Positions 43,379 through 51,454 of a DNA stretch of 64,000 bases are shown here, piece by piece; within the stretch, counting starts at the first letter, position 1; each line of letters opens with the position of its first letter. Position numbers and translations under genes: made by a program. Where the stretch lies: NCBI GenBank assembly GCA_964549945.1, contig CAZJXD010000004.1, forward strand, positions 48,182-112,181. Direction: 5' to 3'. The notes under the pieces were generated by a model that made no database searches, had not been told where the DNA came from, and saw nothing but the letters and a program-made list of their open reading frames with translations. This stretch comes from B25-G16 sp964549945. GTDB lineage: Bacteria; Desulfobacterota; DSM-4660; Desulfatiglandales; B25-G16.

Positions 43379-44524
43379 ATGGATTTTGAGCTCAGCAAGG
43401 AGCAGAAGGATATCGCGACGGCGGCAAAGGAGTTCGCGGAGGGTGAGTTTCCTGACAGGGCGGAGGAGTTCGACAGGGATGAGACCTTCGATGAGTCCCT
43501 CCACAAGAAGGCAGCCGAACTCGGTTTTGTGGGAACATTCATCAAGGAGGAGTATGGCGGGCCTGGAATGGGCATGCTGGAGTACTGCCTCATATTTGAG
43601 GAATTCGCCGCCGTTGATCCTGGCATCGCGGTCGCGATACTCATTTCATCCTACGGGGCGGAGATAATACAGGAGTTCGGCACCGAGGAGCAAAAGAGGC
43701 GCTACCTGCCGCCCATTGCAGGTGGCGAGGCGGTCATGGGGAGTGCCTTTACCGAGCCTGACGCCGGCTCCGATCTCGCCGGGGCTACGGGAACCACCGC
43801 AGTCAGGGAAGGAGAGGAGTACGTGATCAATGGCTCAAAGATGTTCATTACCAATGGAGACAGGGCGAACTACCTGATCTGTTTCGTGGTGACCGACCCG
43901 GATAATGCGAGCAGACACAGGCGGCACAGCATGATCCTGGTGGAAACGGACCGGGAGGGATTTGAGGCGAACCATTTGACCGGAAAGCTCGGGATTCGTG
44001 CCTCTGACACGGCGGAGCTGGCGTTCAACAACGTGAGGGTTCCATGCTCGAACATGGTGGGAGATCCGGGGAACGGTTTTATCGAGGCCATGCACCTCTT
44101 TAACCTGGACAGGATTATTGTAGCTGCCCAGGCGGTGGGAACGGCCCGTGGTGCCCTGGAGGAGAGCATCAGGCACGTGAAGAAGAGGATGGCCTTTGGC
44201 ACCCCCTTATCCTCTTTCCAGTCCATTCAGTTCAAGATCGCCGATATGTTCACCTGGATCCGTGCCGGCAGAAGCCTGGTCCATGAGGCGGCCTGGAGGG
44301 TTGATGCGGGCACTATCGATCCCAAGCTCATTGCCGTGGCCAAATCGTTCTGCGGCCAGATGTCGGTGAAATGCTGTGATATGGCCCTTCAGATGCATGG
44401 AGGGTATGGGTATCTCGCGGAGTATAAGGTTCAGAGGCTTTTTCGAGATGCCAAAATCACGGAGATCTACGAGGGGACAACGGAGATCGAGAAACTCATA
44501 ATCGCCAGAAACCTCCTTACGTAA
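43379..44524 (+). CDS. acyl-CoA dehydrogenase
   Basis: 381 residues from the ATG at 43379 with AGGAGA upstream. All parts are present: F-E-L-S-K-E-Q-K-D-I at the start, A-F-T-E-P-D-A-G-S-D (about 125-135), N-G-S-K-M-F-I-T-N-G, R-K/K-R-M-A-F-G-T-P-L-S-S-F-Q, Q-M-H-G-G-Y-G-Y and the catalytic-region Y-E-G-T-T-E-I-E. It oxidises an acyl-CoA using FAD and an electron-transfer flavoprotein. Chain length is unknown. A good terminator follows 33 bp after the stop. Confidence 0.94.
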   Translation: MDFELSKEQKDIATAAKEFAEGEFPDRAEEFDRDETFDESLHKKAAELGFVGTFIKEEYGGPGMGMLEYCLIFEEFAAVDPGIAVAILISSYGAEIIQEFGTEEQKRRYLPPIAGGEAVMGSAFTEPDAGSDLAGATGTTAVREGEEYVINGSKMFITNGDRANYLICFVVTDPDNASRHRRHSMILVETDREGFEANHLTGKLGIRASDTAELAFNNVRVPCSNMVGDPGNGFIEAMHLFNLDRIIVAAQAVGTARGALEESIRHVKKRMAFGTPLSSFQSIQFKIADMFTWIRAGRSLVHEAAWRVDAGTIDPKLIAVAKSFCGQMSVKCCDMALQMHGGYGYLAEYKVQRLFRDAKITEIYEGTTEIEKLIIARNLLT

Positions 44525-44557
44525 GAGAAAGGCATTCGCCGCTGCCCGATGGCAGAG

Positions 44558-44585
44558 GAGGCAGTGCTTATGGCACTGCCTCTTT
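44558..44585 (+). terminator. stem-loop terminator of acyl-CoA dehydrogenase gene
   Basis: GAGGCAGTGC-TTATG-GCACTGCCTC forms a perfect 10-bp stem followed by TTT. It lies 33 bp after the stop codon and over a possible upstream start of the next gene, arguing against that start. Confidence 0.7.
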
Positions 44586-44686
44586 CAAATAGAACCCTCG
44601 ATGCATGGCTCCACAGGGGAGAGATGCAGATGCATACCGGATCTCTCTTACATTCAAAGCAATGGAGGCGAATTGAGGAAGCAGAA

Positions 44687-47179
44687 ATGGCTACGGCTCA
44701 ACCCGGTGATATTTATGTGAAGCTCGAGGAGGAGTTTCGCGGCACGGCCCTGTTCAGGCCCATGAAGGTGAGCCGCTACGAGGTGGGCACCGAGCTCCAT
44801 TATCAGGTGGTGGGGCTCAACGGGTCAGATAAGGCAGGCATCAAGCTCCTGGTGGAGAGATTCGTGGGCGGCGGGTTTGCCGGTCAGGTCTACCAGGTGA
44901 AGGTGCTGGATATTACCCCTGAGAAAGCTCCACTTGAGGGCCTGGTGGTTGGAGGAGTGTACGCGATGAAGGTGCTCATTCCTCCAACTGCCTTTTCTCG
45001 GGCTTTTCGCAACCTCATCTACTGGATTGCATTTCAGGGGCCTTTTCAGCCTCAGGTAAACCCCGCAGCCGCAAGGGCGGGAGCTCTGTGGCAGAAATTT
45101 TTCAGGCGGGGGGCAAAGATACGATTCGGCGATGAACAGGCGGTCGTGGATGCGTACGGGACCTTCGTGGATACCGACCTTGGAAGCTGCGGGGAGTTGA
45201 GCGAGTGGGTGGAGGGTCGAACGTGGAGATTGGAGGTTGATGATCGTCTTGATTTGCTCAAGAGGTGGCGCAGGGGCAAGGAGGTTGATCAGGCGAGCCT
45301 CGGTTCGCCGGAATACCGATCCAAACGCGAGTTTATGGACAATATCGTTCAGCTCATGCACGAGATGGGGGCCCACGAGTGCGCAAGGCAGTACGAGTGG
45401 TCCACGTGGAAGAGCCAGCCAAACTGCCTGAAACGGGAGGATGCTGAGGGTTCACCGTCCAGGGGCCTGGTAGCAGTGGATTTCAGGGCGGGACTCGCCC
45501 TTTTGCCCTTCCTGCCTATGAGCCCTGGAGATTTCAAGCTCATCGGCCAGGGGCTCATGAGGGGCAGCCTGGCGCAATTTGATCGCGGCGACCTCAAGGC
45601 CCTCGAGGAGTTCGTAGGCGCTCATAAGGATGAATTTTCCGATATGCACCATACTCTGAAGGAGTTGAGGGAATCCGAAAGAGTATACAGGGATTCTATT
45701 CCAGATATCACGCACAATCACCTTCGGCTTCTTTTGAGCTCGCGCCTATGGGCAACGGTGCTGGAGGGCGCGGTGACCGGGTGGAGGGTCCGAAACCTGA
45801 TCGACGATCAGTTCCAGGAGAGGCTGAAGCACAGCAGGGCTTTGACGATCCTCTTTTTGACGATTGGCCTTATGCCTTTTTTGGGAAAGGCTCTCAGGAG
45901 AGCCTGGGGCCAGGGGGATTGGAGAAGACATTATGCGGGCATTCTATCAAGCAGGAGGTATTTCAATAGGGCAGTCCGGGCGAGGGTTATCGAGTTCCTC
46001 ATTGAATGGCATCGGTCAGGAAGGATTGATGGAGAGCGGGCCCTTGCGATAGCGAGGAATCCGTGGAGGTTTTCCCATCACCTTCCGTTCGCGATCCTGC
46101 CCGGGAGGTTTCATAGATTTCTCACCGATTGGCAGTACGCGAAGGAGTATATCGATTATCTCGTTGCCCGGCCGGTGCGGCTCTACTTTAACGCGGGGCA
46201 ACGCGAGCAATGGCTTCGCGAGATGGTGAGGGAGGGAAGGAGAAATCAACTGGTGAGCGATGAGGATTCAAGCGTGATCCTTTCCCAGGTCGGTGAGCCC
46301 TTTATCCAGAAATACCTCAAATCCCTTGCGGTGCACCTCTGCACCCTGCCGGTGACCCAGATTGTCTCCGTGCTCTTGGCGGTCATCTATGTCGCCACGC
46401 ACCCCGAGCTGCCGCGAGCGCAGGCCTGGGTGATCGGGCTCGGCATCATCGCGCTTTTTCAGGTGGTGCCCATCTCGCCTGGCTCGCTCGCGCGGGGGCT
46501 TTACGTGCTGTTCCTCGTGATCAGGGAGCGAAATTTCAAGGACTATAATGTCGCCGTATTTCTCGGGTTCTTCAAATATATCGGGTACCTGGCGTTTCCT
46601 ATCCAGATGGCCTATCGCTACCCGACTCTCGCGAGGTTCATGGCAGGACACTGGGCAACCGAAGCGGCACATATGGTACCGGTGTTCGGCGAGAGGGGGG
46701 CCTTGCTCGAACATGAGGTGTTCAATCTCTTCTACAACTGGCCCCTGACTATACGGCGTCGTGTGTGGAAGAGGGCTCACGTGCGGGCCGGCATGGAGCC
46801 GCGCTACTGGCACATGATCGTATGTGCGATTGGCGGGGCGGGGATCTTTTCGCTGGCCGATCACGTGTACCTGAACTACGCCGGTGCGCTTCCCGAGTTG
46901 ATGCAGATTTGGGCCCTTACGGCCCTGGTGCCTTTGCTCTGTGGCGCTATGGCAACACTGGGTGCCGGTGGGGCTCTGCTGTGGAAGCGGGTCATCGGGG
47001 CGGCGATCTGTGGCGGTGCCGTTGCGCTACTCTCTACCGTCTTCTCAGGATTGATGGGATACGGCGAGGCGATCGGATTTGGCGGGATGGCGGTGCGATT
47101 CGCCTGGCGAGCGTTCGCCTTTACGATCTTGACATCTCTTGGGGCGATGATCACGGAGATCCAGCTGCCCGAGCCGTAA
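44687..47179 (+). CDS. large membrane protein with kinase-like N-terminal region
   Basis: 830 residues from the ATG at 44687; a start at 44549 would lie inside the terminator. Residues about 55-275 look like a divergent protein-kinase fold: a Gly-rich loop V-G-G-G-F-A-G-Q-V-Y (about 60-69), a V-Y-A-M-K-V-L lysine (about 95), and G-L-V-A-V-D-F-R-A-G (about 260-269) at the place of D-F-G. The region H-E-M-G-A-H-E-C and S-Q-P-N-C-L-K may stand in for the catalytic loop. From about 385 on there are roughly ten hydrophobic segments in clusters. Family is not known to me. It stands alone. Confidence 0.75.
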   Translation: MATAQPGDIYVKLEEEFRGTALFRPMKVSRYEVGTELHYQVVGLNGSDKAGIKLLVERFVGGGFAGQVYQVKVLDITPEKAPLEGLVVGGVYAMKVLIPPTAFSRAFRNLIYWIAFQGPFQPQVNPAAARAGALWQKFFRRGAKIRFGDEQAVVDAYGTFVDTDLGSCGELSEWVEGRTWRLEVDDRLDLLKRWRRGKEVDQASLGSPEYRSKREFMDNIVQLMHEMGAHECARQYEWSTWKSQPNCLKREDAEGSPSRGLVAVDFRAGLALLPFLPMSPGDFKLIGQGLMRGSLAQFDRGDLKALEEFVGAHKDEFSDMHHTLKELRESERVYRDSIPDITHNHLRLLLSSRLWATVLEGAVTGWRVRNLIDDQFQERLKHSRALTILFLTIGLMPFLGKALRRAWGQGDWRRHYAGILSSRRYFNRAVRARVIEFLIEWHRSGRIDGERALAIARNPWRFSHHLPFAILPGRFHRFLTDWQYAKEYIDYLVARPVRLYFNAGQREQWLREMVREGRRNQLVSDEDSSVILSQVGEPFIQKYLKSLAVHLCTLPVTQIVSVLLAVIYVATHPELPRAQAWVIGLGIIALFQVVPISPGSLARGLYVLFLVIRERNFKDYNVAVFLGFFKYIGYLAFPIQMAYRYPTLARFMAGHWATEAAHMVPVFGERGALLEHEVFNLFYNWPLTIRRRVWKRAHVRAGMEPRYWHMIVCAIGGAGIFSLADHVYLNYAGALPELMQIWALTALVPLLCGAMATLGAGGALLWKRVIGAAICGGAVALLSTVFSGLMGYGEAIGFGGMAVRFAWRAFAFTILTSLGAMITEIQLPEP

Positions 47180-47537
47180 AGGCCTTTGACTAAACACGGG
47201 TATCCCGCCTGGAGGGGCGGGGAGCTTCACCTTCGAGCGTGTTGAAATGCCTACTGATTTCGCATAGGCAGTTTCTAAGTATCCGGAAAAATACTTTTTT
47301 GCTATTTCCTCTTTTAATGTGTTGAATTTTCAGCACAAATAAAATAACATGACACGTCGATGCAATTATGTAATAATAAAAAAATATGACGAACCGGGGG
47401 AATTCGCCTTGAAGATAATCATTTGGTAAGCCGGGCGCGAGAAGCCTTTCTATTTCATCCAGGTGGGTATTGATCGATAGGGTGCGCGTTTGCGAGAATA
47501 GGAATAATAATCTTCAAAAAGAGAGAGGGGATGTACG
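47180..47537. other. intergenic stretch with palindromes upstream of a LuxR-type gene
   Basis: About 360 bp. GTGTTGAATTTTCAGCAC (47319-47336) is an imperfect 8-bp palindrome. TTGAAGAT at 47409-47416 is inversely repeated as ATCTTCAA at 47510-47517, just before the regulator gene. They are candidate operator sites; no promoter boxes were confirmed. Confidence 0.4.
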
Positions 47538-48086
47538 GTGAAAGAAAAACCTTCCTACGAGGAACTGGAGCAAAGGGTTAAGGAGTTAGAAAAGGAGGCC
47601 AACAGGCTCAGGCAAAAGGAGAGGGCGCTGAGAAAGCAAGGGGAAGAGCTGGAAGTGAAGGCCGATAGCATTGAACAATCCAACAAAGCGCTACGGATTC
47701 TGTTGAAACAGAGGGATGAGGACAGGGACGGCATTGAGGAGAAGGTAGTGGCCAACGTGAGGGAGCTGGTGCTGCCCTTTCTCCGGAACCTGAAGGAAAG
47801 CGAGCTTAATGCTCAACAGAAGATCAACGTCGATGTGATAGAGAAGAACCTCCATAGCATTATCTCGCCGTTCTCTCGCACCATATCCACCAAATACTTG
47901 AGCCTTACCCCACAGGAGATCCAGATCGCGGTGCTTATAAAAGAGGGCAAGAGCAACAGGGAGATCGCAGATGTGATGAATCTGTCGAGGCGCACGATTG
48001 AGTCTCATAGAGAGCACATGAGAAGAAAGATGGGCCTCAAGCACAAGAGGGCAAACCTCAGGGCACACCTGCTCGCCCTCGCATGA
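47538..48086 (+). CDS. LuxR-type helix-turn-helix regulator with coiled coil
   Basis: 182 residues from a GTG start with GAGAGAGGGG upstream. Residues about 5-75 are a charged coiled coil (E-E-L-E-Q-R-V-K-E-L-E-K-E), then a helical linker, then the LuxR HTH (L-T-P-Q-E-I-Q-I-A-V-L-I-K-E-G-K-S-N-R-E-I-A, then S-R-R-T-I-E-S-H-R-E-H-M-R-R-K-M-G-L). No receiver domain is present, so it is not a classic response regulator. Such PAS-less LuxR regulators are common in anaerobic Desulfobacterota. Target unknown; palindromes upstream suggest self-regulation. Confidence 0.87.
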   Translation: MKEKPSYEELEQRVKELEKEANRLRQKERALRKQGEELEVKADSIEQSNKALRILLKQRDEDRDGIEEKVVANVRELVLPFLRNLKESELNAQQKINVDVIEKNLHSIISPFSRTISTKYLSLTPQEIQIAVLIKEGKSNREIADVMNLSRRTIESHREHMRRKMGLKHKRANLRAHLLALA

Positions 48087-48233
48087 TCAAGCCCTTCCCG
48101 CCTTGTGGGAATTCGCGAGGAGTTCTCGGCTATGAGCCCTAAAACCCGGTAGCCATCGGATAAATACGCTATAGGCTTTGGCAACTGCTCCCATCCGAAA
48201 ACGAGCGTAGCGTACTGGAGTACCTCTTTTCCC

Positions 48234-49190
48234 CTACCGCCCTGGGCCTTTCGCCTTCATCAGGATAACCATGATGGCCTTCTGGGCATGCAGCCTGTTT
48301 TCAGCCTGGTCGAACACCACGGATTGGGGGCCGTCTATCACCTCGGCGGTCTGCTCAAAGCCCCGTAATGCCGGCAGGCAATTCATGAAGATGGCGTCAG
48401 GCGCGCCATGCGCCATTTTCTCCGCATCCACCTGAAAGGGCTTGAGGACCTTCACCCTGGCATTGAGCGCTTCAGGGGGAACATGGTAACTCATCCAGGA
48501 GTCCGTATAGATCACATCAGCTCCCCGAACGGCTTCGAGTGGATCGTGCGTCACGGTAACGGTTGCCCCTGACCGGGCTCCTTCCTCGATCGCATCCCCT
48601 ACTACCTCCGGGAGCGGGCTGAACCCCTGCCCCTCAGGGCAACCCACGCGTATATTCACGCCCACCTTCGGGCAGCCATAGAGCAAGGAGTGGGTCACGT
48701 TGTTTTTCCCGTCACCTAGGTAAGCTAGGGTGATGCCTTCAAGCGATCCCTTGTGCTCCCCCATGGTGAGCAGGTCAGAGAGTATCTGGCAGGGGTGGCT
48801 GAAGTCGGTGAGGCCGTTGATCACGGGGATATCGGCAAACCTGGCCATCTCCTTGATCTTCTCGTGCTCGAAGAGCCTCGCCATAATCAGATCCGCATAT
48901 CGGCTCAATGTCTTGACGGTGTCGTGAATCGTCTCCTTGTCCGCCCCGAGGGGTGAGGTGGACATATCGTAGAAGATCGCATCTCCTCCCATCTGGCATA
49001 TTCCCACCTCGAAGGAGACGCGGGTACGCAGGCTCGGCTTCTCGAAGATCATGACCAGCATCTTGCCCCGCATGAAATCCCGGTACGCCTCAGGGGCCTT
49101 TTTGATCTCGCGCGCCAGGTCGAGTACCTCCTCGATCTCCTCCCTCGACCAATCCCTTAAGCTGATTAGGTGTCTCATCCCCTTGCCCAT
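48234..49190 (-). CDS. argF: ornithine carbamoyltransferase
   Basis: 318 residues. Carbamoyl-phosphate site S-L-R-T-R (about 53-57), H-P-C-Q-I-L-S-D-L-L-T (about 132-142), S-W-M-S-Y, and the ornithine-binding F-M-N-C-L-P-A-L-R-G are all present. It makes citrulline from ornithine and carbamoyl phosphate in arginine synthesis. It is 3 bp downstream of pyrB, so the two carbamoyltransferases for arginine and pyrimidines are probably co-transcribed. Confidence 0.95.
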   Translation of the reverse strand: MGKGMRHLISLRDWSREEIEEVLDLAREIKKAPEAYRDFMRGKMLVMIFEKPSLRTRVSFEVGICQMGGDAIFYDMSTSPLGADKETIHDTVKTLSRYADLIMARLFEHEKIKEMARFADIPVINGLTDFSHPCQILSDLLTMGEHKGSLEGITLAYLGDGKNNVTHSLLYGCPKVGVNIRVGCPEGQGFSPLPEVVGDAIEEGARSGATVTVTHDPLEAVRGADVIYTDSWMSYHVPPEALNARVKVLKPFQVDAEKMAHGAPDAIFMNCLPALRGFEQTAEVIDGPQSVVFDQAENRLHAQKAIMVILMKAKGPGR

Positions 49191-49193
49191 CCT

Positions 49194-50279
49194 TTAGCTC
49201 ACGAGATCCTCGTGGTATCTATCGATTTCCCCTCCTCGATCGAATATGGTGAGCATGAGCGCGGCGCGCACCCACATACCATTCCTCACCTGCCTCCAGT
49301 ACATGGCGCGCGGGTCGGTGTCTACTTCCACATCTATTTCCTTGCGGCGCGGCAGGGGATGGAGGAGCACGGCATCGGGCTTGAGCATGGTGAGGTGGTT
49401 TGAGGTAAAATGGAATCGGCTCGTGTCGATAAGCCTGCTTTCATGGGAGGCATCCCACTCATCCTGGATTCGCGTCATATAGATCGCGTCTACCTCCGGA
49501 ATGACCCGTTCAAAGTCATCGCATACCTCATGCTCCATGCCGGCCTTCTCAATCGCCGCAAGGATATCATCGCCGATCTGCAATTCCTTTGGCGCCACGA
49601 AGTACTGCGTTACACCGGGATAGAGCAGGAGCAGGGTGGCAAGAGACCGCACCGTTCTGCCCCGGGCGAGATCGCCGACGAATGCGATCCTCTTGCCCTC
49701 AATCCCACCGCGGTTCTCAAAGCTCCGCTGGAGGGTATAGATATCCAGCAGGGCCTGGGTGGGGTGCTGATCCTTTCCGGAGCCTGCGTTCAAGACGGGT
49801 ATAGGCCGGTTGGTGTTGGAGAGCAACCAGGCGATTCGTTCCGCAAAGCCACCTACGGGGTGGCGCATGATTATAAGGTCGAAATAGGAGCTGAAGGTTC
49901 GCACCGTATCCTCCGGCGACTCACCCTTGACCTCGCTCGATGTCGTGGTGTCCCTGACCTCCGCGGGCTCTATTCCCAGAATCTGGCAGGCCGCGTAGAA
50001 GGAGAGAAAGGTGCGCGTTGAGGGCTGCACGAAGTACAACATGGCCCGCTTCTCCGAGAGCAGGTCCTGAAGAAAGTGGATGCCGCCCTTTGTCTTTCCG
50101 ATCAACCGTATCTTGGTGGTGAGATCGCAGATCCTCTCAAGCGCGGAACGGTTGAATTGTTGTGCGGTAAGGACGTGGTAGGGACGACCTTCCCGGAGGA
50201 AGTGGGGCCCCTTTTCCTCGGGCATGAGCTTTTGAAAATCATGCCATGAGATTTTCTTCAATGGATTATCTCGGTACAT
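49194..50279 (-). CDS. pyrB: aspartate carbamoyltransferase
   Basis: 361 residues, longer than the usual 310, with an N-terminal extension of about 45. Motifs: Q-P-S-T-R-T-F-L-S-F (carbamoyl-phosphate site), M-R-H-P, K-D-Q-H-P-T-Q-A-L-L-D and L-L-H-P-L-P-R. It condenses aspartate with carbamoyl phosphate in UMP synthesis. This long form with E-V-K-G-E-S in place of the 80s loop is seen in several anaerobes. No pyrI is adjacent. It is upstream of argF. Confidence 0.93.
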   Translation of the reverse strand: MYRDNPLKKISWHDFQKLMPEEKGPHFLREGRPYHVLTAQQFNRSALERICDLTTKIRLIGKTKGGIHFLQDLLSEKRAMLYFVQPSTRTFLSFYAACQILGIEPAEVRDTTTSSEVKGESPEDTVRTFSSYFDLIIMRHPVGGFAERIAWLLSNTNRPIPVLNAGSGKDQHPTQALLDIYTLQRSFENRGGIEGKRIAFVGDLARGRTVRSLATLLLLYPGVTQYFVAPKELQIGDDILAAIEKAGMEHEVCDDFERVIPEVDAIYMTRIQDEWDASHESRLIDTSRFHFTSNHLTMLKPDAVLLHPLPRRKEIDVEVDTDPRAMYWRQVRNGMWVRAALMLTIFDRGGEIDRYHEDLVS

Positions 50280-50493
50280 ATCCGCGCCTCCCGTTGTCCT
50301 TTATCGTTGCGGAGAGTATAGAGCATATGGAATTGAATTGAAGCCTCCTGCTTTACGTTTGCCAGCCCCTTGCCTTATGCGTAGAAAGAACGCTGGGGTG
50401 AAGAGAGGTGTCCTCGAGGTATGAGAGAGCATAGGGAAAAATAATAGGCCTGTCAAAAGAAAAGACACCAGGACGGCGCCATGCCCTATGAGA

Positions 50494-51159
50494 TCAGTGT
50501 TTCGCCTTGCAGCCCAGTATCATGGACACGGTGTCTGTCAGCACAGGGTCAATCTCTATCGATTTGATAACGGCTTGCCCCTCTGCCTGACGCTGTTTCA
50601 GGGCCTCGTGTGCCTCGATGATCCACCGTATGGCCATATCAGACGGTACCTTGCCGGTGTCGATAACCAGATCAAAGGCGCTTGCCGCAACGGCATCCTG
50701 CCACTGAACCTCGTAGAACGAATTGATGAATTCCGACCGAGCCCTATCCCTTTCTTTCAGTAAAGCCCTGGCATGGTCAATATCAGCGATTTTCTCCTTT
50801 TCCATCAGCCGCTGTGCCCGGAGGGCAAAGGGGGCCTGAACCCGCACGTTCAACACATCGGCAAACCCACCCAGCACGGCAAAGGCGCCCCGGCCCACGA
50901 TCACTATGTCGCCGTGGTGAGCGAGGGCCTGGATGACCTGCTTCAGGAAGTTCATCGTCGTTGACCTCATGTCGTCGAATCGTTCCCAGAAGCCAAGCAC
51001 CGTGTCGTACACCTCGCTGAACTGAAAGATGCTGTGCTCAGCGAACACCTTTTCGATGGTGTTTTTATTCGCGAAATGGTAACCTAAAGATTCTGCTACC
51101 TTTTCACCGATGTGGTTGCCATCGCTATAGATCTCCCTGGATATTGTGATCACCGCCAT
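50494..51159 (-). CDS. cytidylate kinase-like family protein
   Basis: 221 residues from the ATG at 51159 (a GTG at 51168 is possible). The P-loop region is I-T-I-S-R-E-I-Y-S-D-G-N-H-I-G (about 4-18), typical of the cytidylate-kinase-like family rather than true Cmk. Other marks are G-D-I-V-I-V-G-R-G-A-F-A-V-L (about 85-98) and R-V-Q-A-P-F-A-L-R. The substrate is unknown. It stands alone. Confidence 0.85.
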   Translation of the reverse strand: MAVITISREIYSDGNHIGEKVAESLGYHFANKNTIEKVFAEHSIFQFSEVYDTVLGFWERFDDMRSTTMNFLKQVIQALAHHGDIVIVGRGAFAVLGGFADVLNVRVQAPFALRAQRLMEKEKIADIDHARALLKERDRARSEFINSFYEVQWQDAVAASAFDLVIDTGKVPSDMAIRWIIEAHEALKQRQAEGQAVIKSIEIDPVLTDTVSMILGCKAKH

Positions 51160-51454
51160 CGGAAGCACCCCTTGCTATCGTTTGCCACCTACCCACCCCC
51201 TGGCCTTGCTGCTCTCATTACCCCGGGGTGTAGGAACTATAATGCATAAACCCGGTAAAGTCAAAGCCCATGAAACGCAAATGGCCCCAAGGCCTCTCGA
51301 TTCAATGTGTGACTCTCGGCTACAGGCTATGAGCTTTCAGCTCAATTGCGCTTTGCCCTCTGCCCCATGTGCCCCTTGCCTTTTACCCTCTCCCCATGTA
51401 ATATACCAGCGAAGCTTCGCCTCAAACTCTTAAGCCCTCAAGGTGACATGAGCC

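Noticed and set aside
44549..44686. Upstream start for the kinase-like membrane protein
   Set aside because: The ATG at 44549 is beside the stem of a terminator, and the added residues have no conserved look.
46268..46864. A 198-codon minus-strand frame
   Set aside because: Antisense to the membrane kinase-like gene, with composition typical of a shadow frame.
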